From assembly GCA_016290615.1 (NCBI GenBank), contig JAEEUS010000007.1, positions 1 to 64,000 of the forward strand: DNA of 64,000 bases. Direction: 5' to 3'. The translations under genes were made by a program, and so were the position numbers. Every line of letters begins with the position of its first letter. Within the stretch, counting starts at the first letter, position 1. Below the pieces are notes generated by a model. That model saw nothing but the letters and a program-made list of their open reading frames with translations. It did not search any database and had not been told where the DNA came from. Origin of the DNA: Lachnospiraceae bacterium. Its GTDB lineage: Bacteria; Bacillota; Clostridia; Lachnospirales; Lachnospiraceae. Of the stretch, positions 26,367 to 33,820 are shown piece after piece.

Positions 26367-26408
26367 TGATAATGGAAGGTGAAAACTGATTTAAGACGGG
26401 GACTGACT

Positions 26409-26768
26409 ATGAATCACAACGAATCGATCGAAGATTATCTGGAAACTATTCTTATACTGAGTAAACAAAAGCCTGTTGTAAGAAGCGTTGATATAGCCAA
26501 TGAAATGGGGTTTAAGAAACCCAGCATCAGTGTTGCAGTAAAAAATATGAAGACAAAAGGATATATCCAGGTATCCGATGAAGGATATATAACTTTTACC
26601 GAAGAAGGAAGAAAACTGGCAGAAACAGTCTATGAAAGACATGAGTTTTTTACGGAATGGCTTGTAAAACTCGGAGTTGACAAGGAAACTGCTTCTGAAG
26701 ATGCCTGCAATATTGAACACGTTATCAGTGAGAAGACTTTTAGGGCTATCAGAGATTCTGTTAAATAA
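26409..26768 (+). CDS. Second DtxR-family metal-dependent regulator
   Basis: 119 aa from ATG 26409. Winged helix IANEMGFKKPSISVAVKNM; metal region DACNIEHVIS with the DtxR-type Cys; N-terminal SIEDY. It resembles the regulator at 14707 throughout but is shorter at the C-terminus. It follows the ABC pair and has its own promoter/palindrome. Probably an iron or manganese sensor; division of labour with the first copy is unknown. Confidence 0.88.
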   Translation: MNHNESIEDYLETILILSKQKPVVRSVDIANEMGFKKPSISVAVKNMKTKGYIQVSDEGYITFTEEGRKLAETVYERHEFFTEWLVKLGVDKETASEDACNIEHVISEKTFRAIRDSVK

Positions 26769-26776
26769 GTAAAATG

Positions 26777-26806
26777 ATATGCTCCGCGAAAGCGGGGCAT
26801 ATTTTA
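26777..26806 (+). terminator. Rho-independent terminator
   Basis: ATATGCTCCGC-GAAA-GCGGGGCATAT, an 11-bp stem with one wobble and a GAAA loop, followed by TTTT. Confidence 0.85.
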
Positions 26807-26814
26807 AGAACCGG

Positions 26815-26832
26815 GGTTAGATATAACTAACC
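26815..26832. promoter_or_regulatory. Metal-box, site E, upstream of the serine hydrolase operon
   Basis: GGTTAGATATAACTAACC: six-base arms are exact and the core nearly so. It lies 97 bases before the TTG start of the operon ending in a ZIP transporter. Confidence 0.75.
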
Positions 26833-26928
26833 AAAGATATAAAAAAATACTTGAAAAGAATTTTTAATTCGATTAGCCTTGTTTTAGGACGTCCAATTCT
26901 TTAATGAAACAAAGAGGAGGAAATTACA

Positions 26929-27918
26929 TTGAACAGGGAACAATTCCATGAGTTTATTGCAAAAAGTACGCGAAATGAAAGCAATATCTGTCAGATAACC
27001 GCACTTAAGGATGGAAAGACAGTATATGAGGATTGCTGGCACGGATACGGATCAGATGATGCCGTTCATGTAGCGAGCGTGACCAAAAGTGTAGTGTCGC
27101 TTCTTACAGGAATTGCTATAGACAAAGGACTTATAAAGAGTATAGATGATAAGATACTTGATTATTTTCCCGAATATCAGGTAAAACGGGGAGAAAAGAC
27201 GATCTATGATGTGACGATCAGGCATCTTTTAACAATGAGAGCTCCGTATAAGTGTAAGGGAGATCCATGGTCAAAGGTTTGTGCTAGTGAAGACTGGGTA
27301 AAGACTTCTCTTGATTTTGTCGGGGGCAGGAAAGGATTAACTGACGAGTTTAAGTATTCAACTGTCTGCATCCATGTTTTGAGCGGTATTCTTTATAAGG
27401 CCAGCGGGATGATAACCGTTGATTTTGCAAACAAGTACTTGTTTGATCCGCTTGGAATAAGACATCATGAAAACTATTATGCCAAGTCTGCCGAGGAGCA
27501 TAGAGCTTTTACTCTTGAAAAGACACCAAAAGATCATGTATGGTTTGCGGACCGCGACGGACTGGGAACTCCAGGATACGGACTGTGCATGAGCGCAAAA
27601 GACATGGCAAAGATCGGACAGATGTGTCTTGATAACGGAAAGTATAACGGAAGACAGATCGTTTCACAGTCATGGATAAAGGATATGACTTCTCCCAGAG
27701 CAGTTGAGGGAAAGATGTTTCGCGGAATGCAGTATGGATATTTATGGTGGATCATTCATCCGGAAAGCAATGTCTATGCTGCGATAGGCAACAGCGGAAA
27801 CGTTATATATATCAACCCCAAAGAAAACACAGTTGTTGCATTGACGGCATATTTTAAGCCTACTGTAATGGACAGAGTTGATTTCATTGAAGACAAGATA
27901 CTTCCCATACTGGTTTAA
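26929..27918 (+). CDS. Beta-lactamase-like serine hydrolase
   Basis: 329 aa. Start codon TTG 26929, chosen because AGAGGAGG ends 8 bases before it. S50-x-x-K53 (ASVTK) is the nucleophile motif of the class C beta-lactamase/esterase fold, Y143-S-T replaces the usual Y-x-N, and a C-terminal GNSGNV stands at the third motif. Members include esterases, D-aminopeptidases and penicillin-binding relatives. No signal peptide, so cytoplasmic. First gene of an operon with a phosphatase, a GNAT and a ZIP transporter. Confidence 0.85.
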   Translation: MNREQFHEFIAKSTRNESNICQITALKDGKTVYEDCWHGYGSDDAVHVASVTKSVVSLLTGIAIDKGLIKSIDDKILDYFPEYQVKRGEKTIYDVTIRHLLTMRAPYKCKGDPWSKVCASEDWVKTSLDFVGGRKGLTDEFKYSTVCIHVLSGILYKASGMITVDFANKYLFDPLGIRHHENYYAKSAEEHRAFTLEKTPKDHVWFADRDGLGTPGYGLCMSAKDMAKIGQMCLDNGKYNGRQIVSQSWIKDMTSPRAVEGKMFRGMQYGYLWWIIHPESNVYAAIGNSGNVIYINPKENTVVALTAYFKPTVMDRVDFIEDKILPILV

Positions 27919-27939
27919 AAAGAAGAGGTATAAATCATT

Positions 27940-28551
27940 ATGAAGCATATAATAACGGTTCAGCATACACAGTCTGTTCATCATACAAACGGAATGGTAG
28001 GGTCCTGGACTGACTGGGATCTGACGGATCTCGGAAAGATCCAGGCAGATCTTATCGGAAGGAAGCTTCATGATGAATTAGCTGATAAATCTGTTGTTAT
28101 GTATTCCTCAGATCTTAAACGAGCGAAACAGACAGCGGATAATATAGCCAAATACCTGGGAGTAGAGCCGATCTTAAGGAAAGAATTAAGAGAACGCAAT
28201 CTCGGAAAGTGCTGCGGAAAATCCGTTGAATGGCTTCGTGAGAATATAGAATCCCCCGAGAATACGGTTGACGACAGACTGTTTTCGGATGGTGAGAGCA
28301 GACGGGATGCATGGAACCGTCTTTATCCGTTCTTTGAAGAAGTGATGAGAAATGATGAGGAAAACATCATAATCGTTTCTCACGGAGATCTTTTGAGTAT
28401 ATGGAATGCGATGTATTTAGGACTTGATGTCGAATCCTACTATCAGATTGATATCCACGGACCGGCAGGGGGTGTTTCTCACATGATAGTCGGTGATGAC
28501 GGGAAACATCGCATAAGGCATATAAGTGATATGTCGTATATAAACGGATAA
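27940..28551 (+). CDS. Histidine phosphatase superfamily protein with altered RHG motif
   Basis: 203 aa. Fold matches phosphoglycerate-mutase-like phosphatases: SSDLKRAKQTA, LRERNLG, and the second catalytic His in VSHGDLLSIW. The N-terminal L-R-H-G is replaced by VQHTQS: the His remains (H9) but the phosphate-binding Arg is Gln8 and Gly is Thr10. Activity may be changed or weak. Starts 21 bases after the hydrolase. Confidence 0.82.
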   Translation: MKHIITVQHTQSVHHTNGMVGSWTDWDLTDLGKIQADLIGRKLHDELADKSVVMYSSDLKRAKQTADNIAKYLGVEPILRKELRERNLGKCCGKSVEWLRENIESPENTVDDRLFSDGESRRDAWNRLYPFFEEVMRNDEENIIIVSHGDLLSIWNAMYLGLDVESYYQIDIHGPAGGVSHMIVGDDGKHRIRHISDMSYING

Positions 28552-28561
28552 GGAAAAAAAG

Positions 28562-29461
28562 ATGCAGCTGGCATTTGAGATGGAATACTTACTTCCAGTA
28601 AATGAAAGATCAACGATTCAGATGATCCCGTATTCTGCTGATTATCAGGAAGAGTATAAAAGGATCTATAATGAATGCTATCATGAGATGAGAGAAGCGC
28701 TGGGCATAGAACCATTTGATTTTATCCAGGATGATTCGTTCTTTGAATCCGGAATGGATAAAGTATATCTTTTGATAGATGACAGAGTTCTGATAGGAAG
28801 TGTAACGTTTAAGGAAAATGAGATAGATGATCTGATCGTAAATATCGGATATCAGAATAAAGGGTTTGGAAAACAGATTTTGCTATGGGCCATAGAGCAC
28901 ATATGCAGTGATACGATAATCCTACACGTGGCTGACTGGAACAAAAAAGCAGTCAGAATGTATCAGAAAAACGGATTCAGGATAACTAAAGCAATTCCGA
29001 TAGGAGAAAACAACATGATCAGAGAAGCAAAAAAGGAAGATCTGAAAGAGCTGCTGGAATTATATCTTTTCCTGCATGAAGAAAGCATCCCGAAAATGGA
29101 TGGGCATCTTAAAGAAACATGGGATCAGATAATTGAGGATAAAAACCATCATCTGATCGTGAATGAAGTAGACGGAAAGATAGTATCTTCATGCGTATGC
29201 GTGATCATACCGAATCTTACGAGAAACGTAAGACCATATGCTTTTGTGGAAAATGTCGTAACGCATGCTGATTACAGGAAGAAAGGCTATGCCGGAGAGT
29301 GTCTTGAATATGCAAAAAGGATAGCAGAACAGGAAAACTGCTATAAGATGATGTTACTTACCGGTTCAAAAAGACCTGAGACTTTAAACTTTTATGAAAA
29401 AGCGGGTTATAACAGCAGCGACAAGACAGCGTTCATACAGTGGGTAGGAAAAAAGGTTTAG
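28562..29461 (+). CDS. Tandem GNAT acetyltransferase (two domains)
   Basis: 299 aa. First GNAT domain about 20-150 with acetyl-CoA loop YQNKGFGKQIL; second about 155-299 with loop HADYRKKGYAGECL and the terminal FYEKAGY. An internal Met between the domains suggests fusion of two once-separate genes. Substrates unknown. Third gene of the operon. Confidence 0.85.
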   Translation: MQLAFEMEYLLPVNERSTIQMIPYSADYQEEYKRIYNECYHEMREALGIEPFDFIQDDSFFESGMDKVYLLIDDRVLIGSVTFKENEIDDLIVNIGYQNKGFGKQILLWAIEHICSDTIILHVADWNKKAVRMYQKNGFRITKAIPIGENNMIREAKKEDLKELLELYLFLHEESIPKMDGHLKETWDQIIEDKNHHLIVNEVDGKIVSSCVCVIIPNLTRNVRPYAFVENVVTHADYRKKGYAGECLEYAKRIAEQENCYKMMLLTGSKRPETLNFYEKAGYNSSDKTAFIQWVGKKV

Positions 29462-29472
29462 GAGGATAGTCC

Positions 29473-30240
29473 ATGTGGCAGATATTGATAATACCGTTTA
29501 TTGGAACAAGTCTCGGAGCGGCGTGCGTTTTCTTTTTTAAGAATGCCATAAGTGAAAAACTGCAGAAAGCATTTACCGGATTTGCATCAGGAGTCATGGT
29601 TGCGGCATCTTTTTTCAGTTTATTGCTTCCGGCTCTGGAACAGACCGAAGGTATGGGAAAGATGGGATTTTTACCTCCATCAATAGGATTTGCGATAGGA
29701 ATGATGTTTCTGCTTATCCTGGATATGGTAATACCTCATATGCATTTAGACAGCAGTGAAGAAGGTGTAAAGAGCGGTCTTAAGAAAACAACAAAGCTTG
29801 TCCTTGCTGTGACCCTTCATAACATTCCCGAGGGAATGGCGGTCGGAATAGTCTGTGCGGGATGGATGTATGGAGATGCAAAGGTTTCATTTATGGGGGC
29901 GTTATCGCTTGCCATAGGTATCGCGATACAGAACTTTCCGGAAGGAGCTATCGTTTCGATGCCGCTTCTTGCGGAAGGAACTTCAAAGGGAAGGACATTT
30001 CTTTTGGGTGTCTTATCCGGAATCGTTGAACCGATAGGAGCGTTACTGGTTATCCTTGCAGCAGGTATATTTATCCCTGTCATGCCTTACTTCTTAAGCT
30101 TTGCGGCAGGCGCGATGATCTATGTGGTAGTTGAGGAACTCGTCCCCGAAATGTCTGAGGGAGATCATTCAAATATAGGCACTATCTGTTTTGCGCTTGG
30201 ATTTGTACTAATGATGGCTCTGGATGTCGGACTGGGATGA
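29473..30240 (+). CDS. ZIP-family metal transporter
   Basis: 255 aa, eight membrane helices. The signature helices carry the metal-binding motifs HNIPEGMAVG and QNFPEGAIVS. Family members import Zn(II), Fe(II) or Mn(II). A His-rich-free short loop separates helices III and IV. Last gene of the operon behind metal-box site E, consistent with metal-regulated uptake. RBS AGGAGG. Confidence 0.93.
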   Translation: MWQILIIPFIGTSLGAACVFFFKNAISEKLQKAFTGFASGVMVAASFFSLLLPALEQTEGMGKMGFLPPSIGFAIGMMFLLILDMVIPHMHLDSSEEGVKSGLKKTTKLVLAVTLHNIPEGMAVGIVCAGWMYGDAKVSFMGALSLAIGIAIQNFPEGAIVSMPLLAEGTSKGRTFLLGVLSGIVEPIGALLVILAAGIFIPVMPYFLSFAAGAMIYVVVEELVPEMSEGDHSNIGTICFALGFVLMMALDVGLG

Positions 30241-30258
30241 GAATTACAGAGAGATATG

Positions 30259-30288
30259 AAAAAAGATTGCTTTGCGGCAATCTTTTTT
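30259..30288 (+). terminator. Rho-independent terminator after the ZIP gene
   Basis: AAAAAAGATTGC and GCAATCTTTTTT pair around TTTGCG; six T end the stem. Confidence 0.93.
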
Positions 30289-30425
30289 GCTTGGTAAAGA
30301 AGTCTTCACACATGAGAATCAACGGTGTTTAAGGAAAAGTATGTGGCATATTGCATTTTAGTGCGGTTTTATATGATTTCCGTTGAATATTGGAGGATAA
30401 CCTCTTTACCTGTATAAAAGTGATG

Positions 30426-30443
30426 GGTTAGTTATATCTAACT
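30426..30443. promoter_or_regulatory. Metal-box, site F
   Basis: GGTTAGTTATATCTAACT keeps GGTTAG / CTAAC arms with one outer mismatch. It lies 132 bases before ATG 30558 and upstream of that gene's promoter. Confidence 0.7.
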
Positions 30444-30487
30444 ATATGTAATATACTATGCAAAATGATTTGTGTCAACAGTTTTTA

Positions 30488-30542
30488 TTGACAATACGAT
30501 ACAACATTGATATTATATGAACAAATGAGCAGACGTTCATAT
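30488..30542 (+). promoter_or_regulatory. Promoter and operator of the 30558 operon
   Basis: TTGACA (30488-30493), 17-base spacer, TATTAT (30511-30516). ATATGAAC (30515-30522) and GTTCATAT (30535-30542) are exact inverted arms over the start site. No regulator gene is adjacent, so the protein that binds is encoded elsewhere. Confidence 0.82.
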
Positions 30543-30557
30543 AAAGAGGTGATCAAA

Positions 30558-31061
30558 ATGAAGAATTACGTAAAAGAAGGACAGAAACTGCCGATGTTCG
30601 GGATAGGACCGTATCTTGTATTAGCTATGGGTATACTGACACTTACAGGAATTATTTTGTCAGGAAACATTTTAGAATCCGGGATCCTGTACGGCAGCTG
30701 GATCATAGTGTTTCGTGTTTTGGGGATCATACTTATGATAATCGGAGTATTTGTCTGGTATATGGGAGCCTTCGGTTCAGATATGGATGATAATATAACC
30801 GAAAACATCCTAAAAACAGACGGAATATATTCCTGGGTAAGAAATCCGATGTACAGCGGATGGTGGATAATCATGATAGGGTTGATTCTGATGTGGCATA
30901 ACACATGGCTTTTAATCATACCTTTTATAAACTGGTTGATAATGACAGTGGTTCTAAAGAATACAGAAGAAAAATGGCTTCTTGATCTTTATAAATCGGA
31001 ATATGAACAGTACACAGAAAGGGTCAACAGATGCATCCCGTTTAAAAGAAAGCAGCTATGA
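30558..31061 (+). CDS. Isoprenylcysteine carboxyl methyltransferase-family membrane protein
   Basis: 167 aa from ATG 30558 (RBS AAGAGGTG; an upstream TTG frame would run through the operator). About four to five membrane helices and the family motif IYSWVRNPMYSG, then EEKWLLDLYKSEYEQYTERV. The ICMT/PEMT fold binds SAM at the membrane; bacterial members methylate lipids or small molecules. First gene of an operon of tailoring enzymes. Confidence 0.85.
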   Translation: MKNYVKEGQKLPMFGIGPYLVLAMGILTLTGIILSGNILESGILYGSWIIVFRVLGIILMIIGVFVWYMGAFGSDMDDNITENILKTDGIYSWVRNPMYSGWWIIMIGLILMWHNTWLLIIPFINWLIMTVVLKNTEEKWLLDLYKSEYEQYTERVNRCIPFKRKQL

Positions 31062-31083
31062 TTACGCGTTGGAGGTATAACAG

Positions 31084-31677
31084 TTGAAAAAGTATATACC
31101 AGAAAAGATGATAGAAAGGAGCAGGTTTGGTGAATTTGCCAAAACCTGGAGTGAAGATAAAAGACAGCAGTTGATCAAAAGGATCGATCGTTTGATAGAG
31201 GAGAATTTAAGATACACCGATAACGGCAACTACGGACATCTGTGCAATCTTTTAACATCTCTTGCAATGGTCATGGTTTTAGAGGAAAATGGAAAGACAA
31301 GAGATGATGCGATCAGATCAGTAGCTGATGCGATGTATGAATATATCAGACCTCAGATCACTTCGATGAAAAAACTGTCTGCCAAAGGATGGTTTGTTAC
31401 ATTTTTAAAGCTGACTATGCCGTTAAAGTTTAAAAAGACTCTTGGATACGGATGGGATGTGGAATTTCCAACATGTCCAAAGGATACATTTTCGATGACT
31501 ACACATAAATGCATATATCAGCAGATATTCACTAAATACGGCATGCCTGAGATGACGGCAGTATTCTGCAAGGTGGATGATATCCTTTATAGCGATCTGC
31601 CCGGAGCAGAGTTTTTATATACTCAACAGATCGGGACAGGCGGGAGCATGTGTGATTATTCGTTTAAAAAGAAGTAG
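31084..31677 (+). CDS. L-2-amino-thiazoline-4-carboxylate (ATC) hydrolase-family protein
   Basis: 197 aa with a TTG start 8 bases after GGAGG. The C-terminal half has the family pattern: CPKDTFSM...CIYQQIFTKYG, AVFCKVDDILYSDL and TIG-like IGTGGSMCDYSF, with several conserved Cys. The best-known member opens ATC toward cysteine; most homologues in gut Firmicutes have no assigned substrate. It sits between two methyltransferases. Confidence 0.78.
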   Translation: MKKYIPEKMIERSRFGEFAKTWSEDKRQQLIKRIDRLIEENLRYTDNGNYGHLCNLLTSLAMVMVLEENGKTRDDAIRSVADAMYEYIRPQITSMKKLSAKGWFVTFLKLTMPLKFKKTLGYGWDVEFPTCPKDTFSMTTHKCIYQQIFTKYGMPEMTAVFCKVDDILYSDLPGAEFLYTQQIGTGGSMCDYSFKKK

Positions 31678-31687
31678 AGGTTTTTGT

Positions 31688-32299
31688 ATGTTCTGGGACA
31701 GAGTTGCCGGCGTATATGATATTTTTGTAAATATATTTAATGCAAAGGTTCATAATGAGTTGAAAAAAGTAGTGGCAGATCAGATAGAAAACACTGATAA
31801 TGTACTTGAATGCGCCTGCGGAACGGGCTTATTAAGTACTGTGATCGCAAAGAAAAGCAAGACGCTGTTAGCGACGGATTTTTCGGCCAGGATGCTTAAA
31901 AAAGCAAAGAAGAACTGCAGTCAGTATGAAAATGCATCTTTCAGACAGGCCAATATCATGTCTCTTGATGAACTTGACAGTTCTTTTGATAAAGTGGTAG
32001 CTGCAAATGTGATACATCTTCTTGATGAGCCCGACAAGGCTATGAATGAACTTAATCGTGTATGCAGGAATGGTGGAAAGATAATAATACCAACCTATAT
32101 GAACAAAAAAGGTTCGGGAAGAACGAGCGGATTTGCCAAAATTGTCGGAAAAGCCGGAGCAGGATTCAAAAGGCAGTTTACTTTTGATTCATATAAGGAA
32201 TTCTTTGATGAGCTGGGCTATACAGAGGGGTCTTATGTGATGATCGACGGCAAAGTGCCATGTGCGGTTGCGATACTGAGTAAAAAGGAAAGACAGTAA
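31688..32299 (+). CDS. Class I SAM-dependent methyltransferase
   Basis: 203 aa from ATG 31688 (RBS AGAGG). N-terminal FWDRVAGVYD, motif I LECACGTGLLS, then TDFSARMLKKAK: the ubiE/Coq5-like methyltransferase pattern. AANVIHLL and GGKIIIPTY complete the core. Ends 3 bases before the Nim-like gene. Substrate unknown. Confidence 0.88.
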   Translation: MFWDRVAGVYDIFVNIFNAKVHNELKKVVADQIENTDNVLECACGTGLLSTVIAKKSKTLLATDFSARMLKKAKKNCSQYENASFRQANIMSLDELDSSFDKVVAANVIHLLDEPDKAMNELNRVCRNGGKIIIPTYMNKKGSGRTSGFAKIVGKAGAGFKRQFTFDSYKEFFDELGYTEGSYVMIDGKVPCAVAILSKKERQ

Positions 32300-32302
32300 A
32301 GT

Positions 32303-32776
32303 ATGAGAAGAAAAGACAGGGAAGTAACACAAAAAGAGGAATTGATTAAGATCCTCGATTCATGCAAAACGGCCTGTATTGCCATGATCGACGGTGATAT
32401 ACCGTACAATGTACCACTTAACTACGGTTATGAGTTTAAAGGAGAAGATCTGATCCTATTCTTTCATAGTGCAAAGGAAGGAAGAAAGATAGATATCATA
32501 AAAAACAATAACAAAGTATGCTTTACTCTTTTTTGCGAAGGAGAACCCATACATGCCGAAACACCATGCTCTTCGGGATATTATTATTCAAGTATCATAG
32601 GAAACGGCATAGCGGAATTCATAGAGGATATGGATGAAAAGAAGTATGCCCTTAAAAAGCTTGTAAAGCATCAGATGCAGATAGAAACAGAGTTTACAGA
32701 TGCTCAGGCGGATACGGTATGTGTATTTAAAGTCATATCAAAAGATTACAGCGGAAAATGCAAACCAAAGATGTGA
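32303..32776 (+). CDS. Nim-type pyridoxamine 5'-phosphate oxidase-like flavoprotein
   Basis: 157 aa. N-terminal MRRKDREV, PYNVPLNYGYE, FHSAKEGRKIDIIK and the C-terminal SGKCKPKM tail match the family of 5-nitroimidazole resistance (Nim) and related FMN-binding split-barrel proteins. It may reduce nitro or other oxidised compounds; resistance is not implied by sequence alone. RBS is weak; it starts 3 bases after the methyltransferase. Confidence 0.85.
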   Translation: MRRKDREVTQKEELIKILDSCKTACIAMIDGDIPYNVPLNYGYEFKGEDLILFFHSAKEGRKIDIIKNNNKVCFTLFCEGEPIHAETPCSSGYYYSSIIGNGIAEFIEDMDEKKYALKKLVKHQMQIETEFTDAQADTVCVFKVISKDYSGKCKPKM

Positions 32777-32783
32777 GGATATT

Positions 32784-33284
32784 ATGAGCATTGATCTTGG
32801 AAAAAGAATAATAATTCTGGGATGCAGCGGAAGCGGTAAAAGCACATTTGCCAAAAAGCTTAAAGAGAAAACCAATCTGCCTTTATATCATCTTGATAAC
32901 ATATGGTGGAATGAGGACAGAACACATATAAGCAGAGACGAGTTTGATAAAAAGCAGAAAGAACTGGTCGAAAAAGACTGCTGGATAATAGACGGTAATT
33001 ACTCCAGAACATATGAAATAAGGATCAGAGCCTGTGATACTGTCATATTCTTAGATTACAGCGAGGAAGTATGCTTAAACGGCATAAGTGAAAGAGCAGG
33101 TAAACAAAGGTCTGACATTCCGTGGATCGAAGACAGCGTAAGTGAAGAACTTGTTAATTGGGTCAGGTCGTTTCATAAAGAAGACAGACCCAGGATCCTT
33201 TCGTTGATAGAAAAGTATTCAGATAAGCAGGTATTTATCTTTACGACAAGATCTTTTGCGGATAAATGGCTTACAGATCTTTAG
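32784..33284 (+). CDS. P-loop kinase-like protein (FlaR/topology-modulation family)
   Basis: 166 aa from ATG 32784. Walker A GCSGSGKST near the N-terminus, then YHLDNIWWNEDR, DGNYSRT and a TTRSFADKWL end: the FlaR-related AAA_17/adenylate-kinase-like family. Members are annotated as DNA topology modulation proteins, but the fold suggests a small-molecule kinase. Same transcript as its neighbours. Confidence 0.82.
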   Translation: MSIDLGKRIIILGCSGSGKSTFAKKLKEKTNLPLYHLDNIWWNEDRTHISRDEFDKKQKELVEKDCWIIDGNYSRTYEIRIRACDTVIFLDYSEEVCLNGISERAGKQRSDIPWIEDSVSEELVNWVRSFHKEDRPRILSLIEKYSDKQVFIFTTRSFADKWLTDL

Positions 33285-33321
33285 AAAAATATATAGAATA
33301 AAGATGACAGGAGGGATTTTC

Positions 33322-33774
33322 ATGAATATCATATACAGAAAACTTACAAAGGATGATCTTGATACGTTTATTAATATGCGTATCACTCAGCTGAGAGAAG
33401 AAGGAGCAACGGAAGACATAGATCTCATTCCTTATTTAAAGGATTATTATGACAGACATATGTCTGACGGGACTTTTGTTTCATGGCTGGCTCTTGACGG
33501 TGACAGGATTATAGGCACAAGCGGCATGTCATTTGTTGAAAAACCTCCGTATTTTGGTTGCCCTTCGGGAAGGATAGGTCTGTTATCGAGCATGTTTACC
33601 AACCCTGACTACAGACGAATGGGAATAGCAAAAGAGCTGCTGCACAGAGTAGTTGAGGAAGCAAGAACTTATGGCTGCGGTACTGTACAGATAACAGCTT
33701 CAGATATGGGAGTCAAGCTCTATACTGCATACGGGTTTGTACATAACGGTAATTTCATGCAGTATAAGCTATAA
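33322..33774 (+). CDS. GNAT-family N-acetyltransferase
   Basis: 150 aa from ATG 33322 (RBS AGGAGGG). SSMFTNPDYRRMGIAKELL is the acetyl-CoA binding loop; the end KLYTAYGFVHNGNFMQYKL is typical. Middle-size, single domain. Substrate unknown. Confidence 0.88.
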   Translation: MNIIYRKLTKDDLDTFINMRITQLREEGATEDIDLIPYLKDYYDRHMSDGTFVSWLALDGDRIIGTSGMSFVEKPPYFGCPSGRIGLLSSMFTNPDYRRMGIAKELLHRVVEEARTYGCGTVQITASDMGVKLYTAYGFVHNGNFMQYKL

Positions 33775-33820
33775 GTTTTTTGAAATTGACTTAAAGCCAA
33801 AAACATGGATTAATAATCAT

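Larger units (their letters stand above)
30289..30557. other. Gene-free stretch with a metal box and a separate promoter
   Basis: No coding frame is convincing here. It holds metal-box site F (30426-30443) with a TATACT box just downstream, and an independent promoter/operator for the next operon (30488-30542). A short GAGG-ATAA-CCTC hairpin lies near 30393. What site F controls is unclear; a small RNA start near 30465 is possible. Confidence 0.5.

Noticed and set aside
32303-32776. Calling the Nim-like gene an antibiotic-resistance gene
   Set aside because: The family includes many flavoproteins of unrelated function; sequence alone does not show nitroimidazole resistance.
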